Shown piece after piece: positions 33,638 through 43,523 of a stretch of DNA of 64,000 bases. The notes beneath the pieces were generated by a model. It was not told the DNA's origin and did no database searches. It saw nothing but the letters and a program-made list of their open reading frames with translations. The DNA comes from Thiodiazotropha sp040507225 (GTDB taxonomy: Bacteria > Pseudomonadota > Gammaproteobacteria > Chromatiales > Chromatiaceae): positions 1 to 64,000 of the forward strand of contig JBEVVG010000007.1 in NCBI GenBank assembly GCA_040507225.1. Direction: 5' to 3'. Position 1 is the stretch's first letter. Every line of letters starts with the position of its first letter. The translations under genes and the position numbers were made by a program.

Positions 33638-36151
33638 ATGGGATTTGCTAAGAAGAATGGGGACCCAAAAGTAAAGACGGGCAAGGGAAGCTCGATTCGC
33701 AGTTACTGGCTGACCGCTGTTGTGGCCCTGCTGGTGCTGGTTGCGGCGGCCTGGTACGCCAACTGGTATCAAAACCAGGCCAGCGCAGGGACCCAGAAGA
33801 AAGCGGAAGCCCGCGCGATGGCTCAGGTCATCTCGAACACGTTTTCTGAACTGGTCAGTCAGCGGTCGGCACTGCTGCAGGAATTGGCCAGCCAGGCCCG
33901 CATCCTGTCCCTGTTCGCCGCGGGACAATCCCCCGAGTGGCAGGCGGAGCAGAAAGCGCTCACCGGTCTGATCCCCGGCGCCCTGCTGGTAAGGATGCTG
34001 CCGCCCGACTCAAATGTTCCGGATACCCTGCTGGAGCCCCACATGGGCTACGCATCCCTGCAACTGCTGCGACAGGCTGAGACCCGTGAGCAGCAGCCGC
34101 CGGCTGAACTGCACCAGTTCGGCACGCCTCATCAGCACATTGCCCTCGCCGCGGCCGTGCGGGACTCTTCAGGCATGCTGCTGGGAGTGCTGCATCTGGC
34201 CCTGCCCACACAGGGGCTGGGTAAACTCCTGGATGCCATGGAACGGCTTCCGGGACGCCTGGAATGGCAGCAGATCGTGCCCAATAAACCGGCCCTTGTG
34301 ATCAAGGGAAAGGGTGAGGCGGCCACCGGAACCAAGGCAGACGGGGTCATGCCGATTCCGGGAACTATCTGGCAGATCGCCTATTGGGGAGGTTCCGCAC
34401 AGCTGCTGGATCCGGTTCAGTTGGGTCTCGAAGCCGCGCCGGGGGTTCTGTTGTTTCTTCTCATGGCGCTGCTGCTGATGCGCCAGTCTTCCGGCATGAG
34501 CAAGGCACTGAAAAAGGATCAGCACAGCATCCTGACCCTCATCGAGGCGCTGATGGTGGGGCGTCCCCCCAAGGCTCAGTCCGCCGAGTTGAGCGATCTG
34601 CAGCCCACCCTGGACGTCATGGAACACCAGATCCGCGAGTACCGTTCCAAACAGTCGGACAAATCGAAGATGCAACGGGCGGTTCAGGAGACCGAAGCGG
34701 TGGATGCCGGAATCCTTGTCGATGAGGAAATGTACGACGAGGTGGAGCCCCGCAAGTCGATCAGCAAATCCAGCTCCGTGGAGATCAACCCCGCCATCTT
34801 CCGGGCCTACGACATCCGCGGTGTGGTGGGAGAATCCCTGACCCCGGATGTGGTCACGCTGCTCGGTCAGGGGTTCGGCAGTGAAATCTACGAGCGCGGC
34901 TACAATACCGTCGTTGTCGCGCGGGATGCCCGCAACTCCAGTGAAGCGTTACAGAGAGCGCTGATCGAGGGACTGCAGGCGAGTGGCCGGGATGTCATCG
35001 ATCTGGGTCTGGTGCCGACCCCGCTGGTTCACTACGCGGTGCACGAACTGGATGCCGAGTGCGGGGTCATGATCACTGGCAGCCACAATCCGCCCCAGTA
35101 CAACGGCATGAAGATGATCATCGGTCAGGACAGCCCCAATACCGAAGCCATTCAGCAACTGCGCCGCCGCATCGATGCGGATCAGTTGCTGCAGGCCGAG
35201 GGTTCCTTTGATTCGAAGGAAATCGTGGCCGACTACATTGAGCGGATCCTCTCTGATGTGCGCCTCGGACAGACTCTCAAAATCGTGGTCGATTGCGGCA
35301 ACGGTGCCGCCTCCGTGGTGGCGCCGGAGCTCTACCGCCAGATCGGCTGCGAAGTCATCGAGCTGTATTGTGACGTGGACGGTGATTTCCCGAATCATCA
35401 CCCGGATCCCGGCGACCCCCGCAACATGCGCGATCTGCAAAAGGCGGTGGTGGAACATGAAGCCGCATTGGGTCTGGCGTTCGATGGGGATGGCGACCGC
35501 CTGGGTGTGGTCGACTCGACCGGCAAGATTATCTGGCCGGACCGCTTGCTGATGTATCTGGCGATCGATGTACTGACCCGTGAACCCGGTGGGGACATCA
35601 TCTACGATGTGAAATGCACCCGCCACCTGGCCAACGTGGTGCTCTCGAATGGTGGACGTCCGTTAATGTGGAAGAGCGGCCACTCCATGCTTAAGGCCAA
35701 AATGAAGGAGACCCACGCCCTGCTGGCCGGGGAGTTCAGCGGACACATCATCTTTTCCGAGCGCTGGTACGGATTTGATGACGGGATTTACGCTGGTGCC
35801 CGCCTGCTGGAAATCCTCTCCCTGGATTACCGCACCAGCGCCGAGGTGTTTGCCGAGTTGCCGGAAAGCCTGTCGACACCGGAATTCAGCCTGCGCCTCG
35901 AAGAGGGTCAGGCGCAGAAGGTGATGCAGGCCATCGACCAGATGCCCGACCTGCCGGGTGCGCGGATGGTCAAGATCGACGGGGTGCGTGCCGAGTTCGA
36001 GAAGGGCTGGGGCCTGATTCGGGCGTCGAATACCGTCCCCGCGCTGTTATTCCGCTTCGAGGCGGAGTCGGAACAGGATCTGGAGCAGGTACAATCCCAG
36101 TTCCGGGAACTCCTGAAAAAGGCCGATCCCCAACTGGAAGCCCCATTCTAG
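33638..36151 (+). CDS. algC: Membrane-anchored phosphomannomutase/phosphoglucomutase
   Basis: An 837-aa protein, longer than cytosolic PMM/PGM. TM1 is at about 25-45, followed by a predicted extracytoplasmic domain (about 46-262), TM2 (about 266-286), a linker, and the alpha-D-phosphohexomutase domain from about 385 (INPAIFRAYDIRGVVGE). The active-site loop TGSHNPPQYNGMK and metal loop FDGDGDRLGVVD are intact. It interconverts hexose 6- and 1-phosphates for lipopolysaccharide and exopolysaccharide precursors. The same fused architecture is known in Pseudomonas algC long forms. The N-terminal region may be a sensor that couples the enzyme to the envelope; that is inference. Confidence 0.93.
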   Translation: MGFAKKNGDPKVKTGKGSSIRSYWLTAVVALLVLVAAAWYANWYQNQASAGTQKKAEARAMAQVISNTFSELVSQRSALLQELASQARILSLFAAGQSPEWQAEQKALTGLIPGALLVRMLPPDSNVPDTLLEPHMGYASLQLLRQAETREQQPPAELHQFGTPHQHIALAAAVRDSSGMLLGVLHLALPTQGLGKLLDAMERLPGRLEWQQIVPNKPALVIKGKGEAATGTKADGVMPIPGTIWQIAYWGGSAQLLDPVQLGLEAAPGVLLFLLMALLLMRQSSGMSKALKKDQHSILTLIEALMVGRPPKAQSAELSDLQPTLDVMEHQIREYRSKQSDKSKMQRAVQETEAVDAGILVDEEMYDEVEPRKSISKSSSVEINPAIFRAYDIRGVVGESLTPDVVTLLGQGFGSEIYERGYNTVVVARDARNSSEALQRALIEGLQASGRDVIDLGLVPTPLVHYAVHELDAECGVMITGSHNPPQYNGMKMIIGQDSPNTEAIQQLRRRIDADQLLQAEGSFDSKEIVADYIERILSDVRLGQTLKIVVDCGNGAASVVAPELYRQIGCEVIELYCDVDGDFPNHHPDPGDPRNMRDLQKAVVEHEAALGLAFDGDGDRLGVVDSTGKIIWPDRLLMYLAIDVLTREPGGDIIYDVKCTRHLANVVLSNGGRPLMWKSGHSMLKAKMKETHALLAGEFSGHIIFSERWYGFDDGIYAGARLLEILSLDYRTSAEVFAELPESLSTPEFSLRLEEGQAQKVMQAIDQMPDLPGARMVKIDGVRAEFEKGWGLIRASNTVPALLFRFEAESEQDLEQVQSQFRELLKKADPQLEAPF

Positions 36152-36193
36152 GGCCCTGAATCATCACATTAATTGAGCGATCGTACGGACAAC

Positions 36194-37090
36194 ATGAGTT
36201 TATCCCCCGAACAGGCACAGAATGTCGCCCAGGTTCTGACCTCGGCGCTGCCTTATATTCAACGCTTTTCCGGTAAGACCCTGGTCATCAAGTATGGCGG
36301 CAACGCCATGGTGGACGAGGCCTTGAAAAACAGTTTCGCCATGGACGTGGTACTGATGAAGCTGGTCGGTATCAACCCGGTGGTGGTGCACGGGGGAGGG
36401 CCGCAGATCGGCAGCCTGTTGAAACGGCTTGGCAAAGACTCGGAGTTCGTCGAGGGCATGCGGGTCACCGACAGTGAGACCATGGACGTGGTTGAGATGG
36501 TGCTCGGTGGCCTGGTGAACAAGGAGATCGTCAGCCTGATCAACCGGGCGGGTGGATCCGCCGTGGGTCTGACCGGCAAGGACGGGGATCTGATCCATGC
36601 CAAGAAACTGGTGATCAGCCGCCGTGGTCCGGAGCTTCAGGAACCCGAAATTATCGATATCGGGCATGTCGGCGAGGTTGAAAGCATCGACGTCAGTGTG
36701 GTCAACATGCTGATTCAGGGTGACTTCATTCCGGTCATCGCACCCATCGGCGTGGGCAAGGACGGACACTCCTACAATATCAATGCGGATCTGGTGGCCG
36801 GTAAGGTGGCCGAGATCATGCAGGCGGAAAAACTGATTCTGCTGACCAATACCCAGGGACTGCTGGACAAGTCCGGTGGTCTGCTGACCGGGTTGACCGC
36901 CGAACGGGTGCACGAGTTGATCGAGGACGGCACCATTCACGGCGGAATGCTGCCCAAGATCGCCACCGCCCTGGAGGCCGTGGAGACCGGCGTGGGATCC
37001 TCTCACATCATCGACGGCCGGGTACCCCACGCGGTTTTGCTGGAACTCTTCACGGACGAAGGCGTAGGCACACTGATACGTCGCCGTTGA
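36194..37090 (+). CDS. argB: Acetylglutamate kinase
   Basis: A 298-aa amino-acid kinase for the second step of arginine synthesis. It has KYGGNAM (nucleotide loop), HGGGPQIG (substrate loop), NINADLVAGKVAEIM and the C-terminal GGMLPKIATALEAV segment. I prefer the ATG at 36194 (MSLSPEQAQ) over TTG at 36173. Its stop overlaps the slmA start (TGATG). It follows algC by 43 bases. Confidence 0.96.
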   Translation: MSLSPEQAQNVAQVLTSALPYIQRFSGKTLVIKYGGNAMVDEALKNSFAMDVVLMKLVGINPVVVHGGGPQIGSLLKRLGKDSEFVEGMRVTDSETMDVVEMVLGGLVNKEIVSLINRAGGSAVGLTGKDGDLIHAKKLVISRRGPELQEPEIIDIGHVGEVESIDVSVVNMLIQGDFIPVIAPIGVGKDGHSYNINADLVAGKVAEIMQAEKLILLTNTQGLLDKSGGLLTGLTAERVHELIEDGTIHGGMLPKIATALEAVETGVGSSHIIDGRVPHAVLLELFTDEGVGTLIRRR

Positions 37091-37689
37091 TGAGTCAGCA
37101 GAAGGTCCCCCGCAGACAGTTGATTCTCGAGTCCCTGGCCCGGGAACTCGAACGAAATCCCGGCGGTCGCATCACCACCGCCTCCCTGGGACGGGCCGTG
37201 GGTATTTCCGAGGCCGCCCTGTATCGCCACTTCGCGAGCAAGGCGAGGATGTTCGAGGGTCTCATCGACTTTGCCGAGGAGAGTGTGTTTGCGCGCATCA
37301 ACCAGATCCTGCAGGAGCAGGAACAGGTGCAGGTTCGTTGTGGGCAGATTCTCTACCTGCTGTTGGTGTTCGCGGAACGCAATCCCGGCATCACCCGGGT
37401 ACTGCTGGGAGAAGCCCTGGTCGGCGAGACCGAGCGACTGCTGCTCAGGGTCGGACAGTTCTTCGACCGGGTGGAGACTCAATTGAAGCAGGTGCTGCGG
37501 GAAGCAGGCGCCCGGCATGGGGAGGGTGTACTGGCCACGGACCCCGCATTGGCGGCCCACCTGATGACCTCTCTGGTGGAAGGGCTGATGCACCAGTATC
37601 TGCGCAGCCGTTTCAAACGCTCCCCCCTGCAGCACTGGGAACAGCAGTGGCAACTGCTCTCCTCCGGGCTGTTCAACCCGCCAGGCTAG
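37090..37689 (+). CDS. slmA: Nucleoid occlusion factor, TetR family
   Basis: A 199-aa TetR-like DNA-binding protein that binds chromosomal sites and antagonises FtsZ over the nucleoid. It starts MSQQKVPRRQLILESLARELERNPG and carries the HTH SLGRAVGISEAALYRHFASKARMFEGLIDF, characteristic of SlmA. Its ATG overlaps the argB stop, the typical argB-slmA arrangement in gammaproteobacteria. It converges on a DUF4124 gene. Confidence 0.95.
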   Translation: MSQQKVPRRQLILESLARELERNPGGRITTASLGRAVGISEAALYRHFASKARMFEGLIDFAEESVFARINQILQEQEQVQVRCGQILYLLLVFAERNPGITRVLLGEALVGETERLLLRVGQFFDRVETQLKQVLREAGARHGEGVLATDPALAAHLMTSLVEGLMHQYLRSRFKRSPLQHWEQQWQLLSSGLFNPPG

Positions 37690-37719
37690 GGCCAGATTAT
37701 ATCGCCGGGTTATTCCGGT

Positions 37720-38694
37720 TCAGGGCTGCAGCGCCGCCTGAAATTCGGCCTTGATGCGTTTTACCTCGGGGGTGCCTTGACAGGAGGCATTGCGCTGTGG
37801 ATCGCTCTTGCACTGCAGATCCATGAAGATCAGCGTGTTGCCTTGCTTCGGATCACGAATACGCGACATCGAGATGCTGATGTCCCCCTCGTTGATGGCC
37901 TCGCCGCTGATGATGATGTTTTCTGCATCGATCTTGATCGGCGTGGTGCTGTGTTGCCTGAGGTATTTTCGGGCCAGCTTCCAGGGTCGATCGCAGGCCG
38001 TGTCCTGGCCGCAGTCATACACGTTCTGAAGCGCCTGGGCGAAGCTATTGTCGGCATCGAATGCCGGGTTGTTGGTGGTGCGCAGTTTCTTCAGTTCACG
38101 GAAGCGCTGCAGGTCCCGGGCGAATGACTGGCGAATACGGTTTTTGTCATGTTCCCGGGCGATGATCGACTGATAAGCCTCGGTCAGGGCAATCCGTTTG
38201 GTCTCGATATCCTGTCTCATTTTCGGACTGACAGGCTTGCCGCTGAGTTCCCGCTGGGCCGCCAGCTGCTGCATATCGTCCAGGGTGCTCTTGAGCCGTC
38301 GGATATTCGATTCGGTGACTCGAATGGAGGTGTCGACGGCCTGAATCTGGCCGTTTCGGGTCATCAGGATGTCGTCCTCACTGCGAAAGGTGCGCAACAG
38401 CACCCGGTCCTGGGCCTGCTGTTTTTCCAGGATCCGCTGTTGTTCCTGACGCAGCCGTTCCTGTTCCGCCTCCTGTTGCAGTTGCTCAGCGGTTTTCGCC
38501 GCGTCCACCCGGTCGACGGTAATGCCGTGTTCGTCCAGTTGCTGGCGTGCCCGGTGGGTTTCAGTGGGAGGAAGTTTGTCCGAGTAGTGAACATTGCCAT
38601 CGTCATCGACCCATTTGTAGAGCCGACCGGCCTGACTGGTACCGGACAGGCTGCTGAGCAGGATGGCTGTGATGATGAAGATTCTGAAATACAT
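37720..38694 (-). CDS. DUF4124 domain protein, exported, coiled-coil
   Basis: A 324-aa protein with a signal peptide (about 1-22, ending TSQAG), a DUF4124 domain (about 23-60, with LYKWVDDDGNVHYSDKLPP) and a long Gln/Arg/Glu-rich coiled coil (about 75-215). The C-terminal domain has four cysteines (YDCGQDTACDRP; LQCKSDPQRNASCQGTP). DUF4124 proteins are common periplasmic proteins of unknown function in gammaproteobacteria. It converges with slmA. Confidence 0.85.
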   Translation of the reverse strand: MYFRIFIITAILLSSLSGTSQAGRLYKWVDDDGNVHYSDKLPPTETHRARQQLDEHGITVDRVDAAKTAEQLQQEAEQERLRQEQQRILEKQQAQDRVLLRTFRSEDDILMTRNGQIQAVDTSIRVTESNIRRLKSTLDDMQQLAAQRELSGKPVSPKMRQDIETKRIALTEAYQSIIAREHDKNRIRQSFARDLQRFRELKKLRTTNNPAFDADNSFAQALQNVYDCGQDTACDRPWKLARKYLRQHSTTPIKIDAENIIISGEAINEGDISISMSRIRDPKQGNTLIFMDLQCKSDPQRNASCQGTPEVKRIKAEFQAALQP

Positions 38695-38968
38695 TCGCGA
38701 TGGACGGTTCTCTAGGGCCTGTTAACACTTGTCCGAGGGGCTCTGTTGCTAGTATGGCGGCAGTTGCTGCCGATTTCTTCAGGCCTGATTGAGCTGGCGG
38801 TCAGACCGATCCGGCGTGTTCCTGGATACCTGATGCGGTAAACGGCCCGTTCGCGATGATACATGTGACGCCCCGGTGATACGGTATTCTTATGCTGCGA
38901 CAGTCACGCTGCCGAAACCACACTGCTTCGATTATACTGCCAGATTCAAATATTAAGATAGCGGCTTT

Positions 38969-39712
38969 GTGGAACAGTTCACCCTTTTCATCGTTTCCTT
39001 CCTGGCCAATCTGTTTTCCGCCTTCTCCGGTGGTGGTGCGGGTTTATTGCAACTCCCCGCCCTGATTTTCCTCGGTTTACCCTTTGGGGTGGCCCTGGCG
39101 ACCCACAAGGTGGCGTCGGTCGCGCTGGGCGTCGGCGCCACGGTGCGTCACCTGCGCGAAGGGGGGCTGGAGCGGCAGTTTGTGATCTACATGTTGCTGG
39201 CTGGCCTGCCGGGTGTGGTGTTGGGTGCGAGTGTCATCCTCAAGGTACCGGACCGCGTGGCGCAGGTGGCGCTCGGTGTATTGACCCTGGGACTTGGCAT
39301 CTATTCCCTGCTCAGTCCCAAGCTGGGTCAGGAGTACCAGGCGCGTCACCGGGACCGCAGGGGGCTGCTGATCGGGGGGCTGGGATTGTTCCTGATCGGG
39401 GTGCTGAACGGCTCGTTGACCTCCGGCACCGGGCTGTTCGTGACCCTCTGGCTGATCCGCTGGTTCGGTCTGGACTACCGCCGTGCGGTGGCCCACACCC
39501 TGGTGCTGGTGGGGGTGTTCTGGAACGGCAGCGGCGCGATCACTCTGGGACTGCTGGGTAGCATTCACTGGCAATGGTTGCCGGTGTTGCTGGCGGGGTC
39601 CCTGCTGGGGGGCTACCTGGGCGCCCACCTGGCGATTGCCAAAGGCAATCGCTGGATCAAGCGGGGCTTCGAGGTGGTGACCCTGCTGGTAGGATTCAAG
39701 CTGATCTTCTGA
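38969..39712 (+). CDS. TauE/SafE family sulfite/organic-acid exporter
   Basis: A 247-aa membrane protein with about eight helices and two repeated halves, each with the TauE/SafE pattern (FSGGGAGLLQLPALIFLGLPFGVALATHK; NGSLTSGTGLFVTLWLI). Such proteins move sulfite, sulfoacetate or similar anions across the inner membrane. Start is GTG. It converges on pyrE by one base. In a sulfur-oxidising context sulfite export is attractive but not shown. Confidence 0.88.
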   Translation: MEQFTLFIVSFLANLFSAFSGGGAGLLQLPALIFLGLPFGVALATHKVASVALGVGATVRHLREGGLERQFVIYMLLAGLPGVVLGASVILKVPDRVAQVALGVLTLGLGIYSLLSPKLGQEYQARHRDRRGLLIGGLGLFLIGVLNGSLTSGTGLFVTLWLIRWFGLDYRRAVAHTLVLVGVFWNGSGAITLGLLGSIHWQWLPVLLAGSLLGGYLGAHLAIAKGNRWIKRGFEVVTLLVGFKLIF

Positions 39713-39713
39713 T

Positions 39714-40355
39714 TCAAACCCCATAGGTTTCCCGGTAGCGATGAATTCGATCCAGGTCTTCGCTGGCCGGGTCCCGCTCCTGCAGGTATTCGATCAGCTG
39801 CTCGAGCCGTACGATGGCGCTGACCGGCATGTTGTAGTCCTGCTCGACCTCCTGAATCGCCGAACGCTCACCCTTACCCCGTTCCTGCCGGTCCAGGGCA
39901 ATCACCACCCCCGCCGGGGTGGCCTGCTCGGCCTTGATGATCTCCATCGATTCGCGCACCGAAGTGCCCGCGGAGATGACATCATCGATGATCAACACTC
40001 CGCCCTGCAGAGCGTGACCCACGATCACACCGCCTTCACCATGATCCTTCGCCTCTTTGCGATTGAAGGCGTAGGGTATGTCCCGGTCATGCTGATCATA
40101 GAGTGCGGCGGCGGTTACCGCGGCCAGGGGGATGCCTTTGTACGCTGGGCCGTAGAGGACATCGAAGGCGACCCCGGAATCGACGATCGCCTGGGCGTAG
40201 TAGCGTCCCAACCGCGCCAGACTTGCGCCGGTGTTGAACAGCCCGGCATTGAAGAAGTAGGGACTGATACGACCCGATTTCAGGGTGAATTCACCGAATT
40301 TCAAAACCCCGACATCCAATGCGAAATCGAGGAATTCCCGTTGATAGTCCTGCAT
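39714..40355 (-). CDS. pyrE: Orotate phosphoribosyltransferase
   Basis: A 213-aa enzyme adding phosphoribose to orotate to form OMP in pyrimidine synthesis. The PRPP-binding motif VLIIDDVISAGTS (about 123-135), KSGRISPYFFNAG near the N-terminus and GPAYKGIPLA are diagnostic. It lies near slmA, as is common. It is divergent from the AmpG-like gene with a 174-base gap. Confidence 0.97.
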   Translation of the reverse strand: MQDYQREFLDFALDVGVLKFGEFTLKSGRISPYFFNAGLFNTGASLARLGRYYAQAIVDSGVAFDVLYGPAYKGIPLAAVTAAALYDQHDRDIPYAFNRKEAKDHGEGGVIVGHALQGGVLIIDDVISAGTSVRESMEIIKAEQATPAGVVIALDRQERGKGERSAIQEVEQDYNMPVSAIVRLEQLIEYLQERDPASEDLDRIHRYRETYGV

Positions 40356-40529
40356 GAGCGATTACCTGATTTGACTCGAGGGGCGCATTGTAACGCGAAT
40401 ACACCCGGATTCGGCAGATTTCACCCGGTTGTGGGAGAGATTTCTGGGTTTGTGTTTTTCTGCCACTTATAATGCGCGTTTGTGTCCGGTTGCACGCGGC
40501 CGGTCCTTATCTGGACATCTGAGGTATCC

Positions 40530-41903
40530 GTGAAGTTGAACGAATGGCCCCGGGTACTCGCCAATTACTGGCAACCTGGTGTGCGAAACATGCTGTTCCT
40601 GGGCTTTTCCGCCGGGCTGCCCCTGCTGCTGGTATTCGGCACGCTCTCCTTCTGGTTGCGAGAGGCGGGACTGGAGCGTTCCACCATCGGTTTTCTCAGC
40701 TGGGTGGCGCTGGCCTACGGGTTCAAGTGGGTCTGGGCCCCGCTGGTCGATCGGCTGCCGATTCCGGGTTTGACCCGGCGCTTCGGTCGTCGTCGCGGAT
40801 GGATGCTGCTGGCGCAGCTGGCGGTGATTACCGGGTTGTGCGGTCTGGCGTTTTCGGATCCGACTGAAAGTGTGGCCTCATTCGCCCTGTTGGCGTTGCT
40901 GGTGGCGTTTGCCTCGGCGACCCAGGATATCGCCATCGATGCCTATCGTATCGAATCGGAGGCGGTGAAATGGCAGGGCATCATGGCGGCCAACTACATG
41001 ATTGGCTACCGGCTGGCGATGATCGTCAGCGGCGGTGGCGCCCTGGCGGTGGCCGGTTGGGCGACCCCGGAAGGCGTGGACTATCAATTGTCGGCCTACA
41101 GCCTGGCCTATCTGGTCATGGCGGCGTTGATGCTCGTCGGGGTGGTCACCGTCCTACTGATCAAAGAGCCCGCGGTGCATCCCGATCGAGCCACCCGGGA
41201 ACGTGAAGCCCATGTGGAACGGATGATCGAAAATCAGGCATGGCTGCCGGCGGGTGTGCGGCGTATCAGCGAATGGTTCTACGATGCGGTCGTCAGTCCC
41301 TTCTCGGACTTTTTTCGGCGCTATCGCTGGAAGGCCCTGCTGATACTCTCCCTGATTGCGACCTACCGCATCTCGGATGTGGTATTGGGCGTGATCTCCA
41401 GTGTTTTTTATGTCGACCTGGGATTCAGCAAACACGAAGTGGCCCTGGTGGCCAACGTGTTCGGCGTGATCATGACCCTCACCGGTGCGGTGTTTGGCGG
41501 GGTGATGGTGGTGCGTCTCGGGGTAATGCCGATTCTGTTGCTGGGCGCCCTGCTGGCGGCGGCCACCAACCTGCTGTTCGCCTGGCTCTCCGGGGTGGGC
41601 CACGATGTGGCCAGCCTGGTAGTGGTGATATCGGCGGACAATCTGAGTGCCGGCCTGGCCACTTCCGCCTTCATTGCCTATCTTTCGAGTCTGACCAATA
41701 TCTCCTATTCCGCGACCCAGTATGCCCTGTTCAGCTCGGTGATGCTGCTGCTACCGAAATTCATCGGTGGTTTTTCCGGGGTGATGGTGGATAACCTGGG
41801 ATATACGCCGTTTTTCCTGATCACCGCCAGTCTCGGGGTGCCGGTGCTCGGGTTGGTGATTCTGGCGATGCGCTATCTGCCGCCTCCGGGAAAATCACAA
41901 TGA
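40530..41903 (+). CDS. ampG: AmpG-like MFS muropeptide permease
   Basis: A 457-aa major-facilitator protein with 12-14 helices. The first loop (GLERSTIGFLSWVALAYG), PLVDRLPIPGLTRRFGRRRGW and ATQDIAIDAYRIE match AmpG, which imports GlcNAc-anhydro-muropeptides for cell-wall recycling and beta-lactamase signalling. I start at the GTG at 40530 because GAGG lies just before it; a frame extending 16 codons upstream is less likely. No ampC or other recycling gene is adjacent. Confidence 0.9.
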   Translation: MKLNEWPRVLANYWQPGVRNMLFLGFSAGLPLLLVFGTLSFWLREAGLERSTIGFLSWVALAYGFKWVWAPLVDRLPIPGLTRRFGRRRGWMLLAQLAVITGLCGLAFSDPTESVASFALLALLVAFASATQDIAIDAYRIESEAVKWQGIMAANYMIGYRLAMIVSGGGALAVAGWATPEGVDYQLSAYSLAYLVMAALMLVGVVTVLLIKEPAVHPDRATREREAHVERMIENQAWLPAGVRRISEWFYDAVVSPFSDFFRRYRWKALLILSLIATYRISDVVLGVISSVFYVDLGFSKHEVALVANVFGVIMTLTGAVFGGVMVVRLGVMPILLLGALLAAATNLLFAWLSGVGHDVASLVVVISADNLSAGLATSAFIAYLSSLTNISYSATQYALFSSVMLLLPKFIGGFSGVMVDNLGYTPFFLITASLGVPVLGLVILAMRYLPPPGKSQ

Positions 41904-42037
41904 TAAAGCCAACCCTGTCGTACACAATAAACGCCACTGACGAGTGTTATCGGACTTGCAACAGATGACCCATACAGATTCATATCCCAGGGCCCAAGAG
42001 TGGCCGGGCAGCCCCGATCCGTCCAGGAGGACACGCG

Positions 42038-42718
42038 ATGCTTGAACAGAGCAGTTATCTGGCGGCATTCGGTGCCGGTTTACTGGGTGGCGGACATTGT
42101 GCCGGGATGTGCGGCGGGATTGTCGGGGCGCTGACCTTCGGCCTGCCGGAGACGGTTCGCGCGCATCTGTTGCGCACGCTGCCCTATCAACTGGGTTACA
42201 ACCTCGGGCGCATATTCAGTTACCTGGTGGCCGGAGGCATCATGGGCGGGTTGGGCCTGCTGCTGGCGGAAATGCTGCCGGTTCAGGCGACCCAGCAGGT
42301 GCTGCTGGTGATCGCCGGGCTGTTCATGATTCTCCTCGGGCTCTATCTGGGCGGCTGGTGGCTGGGATTGTCGAAGATTGAGCATCTGGGCAACAGCCTG
42401 TGGAAGCGCATCGAGCCGGTGGCGCGCAGGTTGCTGCCGGTGAAGTCTCCGGGGCAGGCCTTCGTCCTCGGTATCGTGTGGGGATGGATTCCCTGCGGCC
42501 TGGTTTACACCATGCTGATTATGAGCGTCTCCAGTGGCGGGGTCCTGCAAGGGGCGGGGTTGATGCTGGCGTTTGGCCTGGGGACTTTGCCGAACCTGTT
42601 TGCCATGGGCATTGTGGCGGGTAGCCTGGCGAGATGGCTGAAGGATATCCGGGTGCGCCGCCTGGCCGGGTTGACGGTGATCCTGTTTGGCCTGGTGACC
42701 CTGGTCCGGGCCTTCTGA
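42038..42718 (+). CDS. UreH/SafE-like membrane protein
   Basis: A 226-aa protein with six to seven helices, an N-terminal GGGHCAGMCGGIVGAL motif and a second IPCGLVYTML motif, as in the UreH_2 (sulfite-exporter-like, metal/electron) family often next to cytochrome oxidase assembly genes. The conserved His and Cys residues suggest metal or redox transport. No cco genes are visible nearby. A GGAGG about eight bases upstream supports the start. Confidence 0.87.
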   Translation: MLEQSSYLAAFGAGLLGGGHCAGMCGGIVGALTFGLPETVRAHLLRTLPYQLGYNLGRIFSYLVAGGIMGGLGLLLAEMLPVQATQQVLLVIAGLFMILLGLYLGGWWLGLSKIEHLGNSLWKRIEPVARRLLPVKSPGQAFVLGIVWGWIPCGLVYTMLIMSVSSGGVLQGAGLMLAFGLGTLPNLFAMGIVAGSLARWLKDIRVRRLAGLTVILFGLVTLVRAF

Positions 42719-42730
42719 AAGCCGTGGTTA

Positions 42731-42763
42731 CGTCCCTCCCCGGGGCGTTGCCGGGGAGGGACG
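42731..42763. terminator. Bidirectional hairpin between convergent genes
   Basis: CGTCCCTCCCCGG and CCGGGGAGGGACG form a perfect 13-bp stem around a 7-nt loop. It lies 12 bases past the UreH-like stop and just before the DUF4426 stop. There is no U-tract, so it may be a transcript stabiliser as well as a weak terminator for both sides. Confidence 0.6.
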
Positions 42764-42766
42764 TGA

Positions 42767-43210
42767 TCAGTCGATGTAGAAATCCTGGCTCATCTTGGCG
42801 GTATAGAAGCGGGTTTCACCTTGCGGTTTGACCTGAATCTCGAAGTTCAGGGTCTCCCGGTCCGCGATGCGGAATTCGCCGATATAGTAAATCGCCTCGC
42901 CCTCGGTAATCTTGCGGATCGGAATGCTGATCAGCTGGCCCCGCAGGTTGGTGGCTTTGGCCATCACGATGGCATCGGTGGACTTTCCTGTGGTGCCCGC
43001 GACTTTCTTGATCACGCTTACGTTGAGCATGCCCCGGTATTTGCTCCGCTGAATGCCGTATTCCCGGGCGATGGCGGGTTCCAGCGATGCGCTGGGGATG
43101 GCATTGTGATGAATGGTGAAGCCCGGGATTTCGGTACTGTTTTCTGCCCAGGCCGGCAGGCTTATGAAGATCATCACCAGCAAAGCGGAAAGGGATTTGA
43201 ACAAGGTCAT
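42767..43210 (-). CDS. DUF4426 family exported protein
   Basis: A 147-aa protein with a signal peptide (cleaved after about AWA, residue 22). It is a one-domain protein matching DUF4426 (IPGFTIHHNAIPS, LNVSVIKK, FRIADRETLNFEIQVKP). The family is a small gammaproteobacterial periplasmic domain of unknown function. GGAGGAG precedes the ATG. Confidence 0.87.
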   Translation of the reverse strand: MTLFKSLSALLVMIFISLPAWAENSTEIPGFTIHHNAIPSASLEPAIAREYGIQRSKYRGMLNVSVIKKVAGTTGKSTDAIVMAKATNLRGQLISIPIRKITEGEAIYYIGEFRIADRETLNFEIQVKPQGETRFYTAKMSQDFYID

Positions 43211-43523
43211 AAACTCCTCCTAAGGTGCCGGTCTGCAGACCGGTCTTGGTTATGTTGACAGCATTGGCAGTGTGGTCTGATTCGCTACGGGTCGCAGCGA
43301 GGATCGACCGATGCGGGAAGTCAGAGACCACCTGCGTGTCTTGCCTTTGCCTGGCTGATTCCAACAGCCTGTGGGCGCCCGGCCAGGCGGGTGGCGTGCC
43401 CGGAGCCTTGGGCAAAGTTTAGACGAAGAGTACCGGGGGGTGAAGCTGGGGTTTGCCTGAGACCTCGCCTGGATCTTTCGCGCGCGGTGTTTCCTGCTGG
43501 ACGGAACGGCGACCGGAAAAAGC
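43211..43523. other. Gene-free stretch upstream of DUF4426 gene
   Basis: About 310 bases between the DUF4426 start and the dynamin-family 3' hairpin. No coding frame, palindrome or RNA gene stands out apart from the hairpin at its end. Confidence 0.4.
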
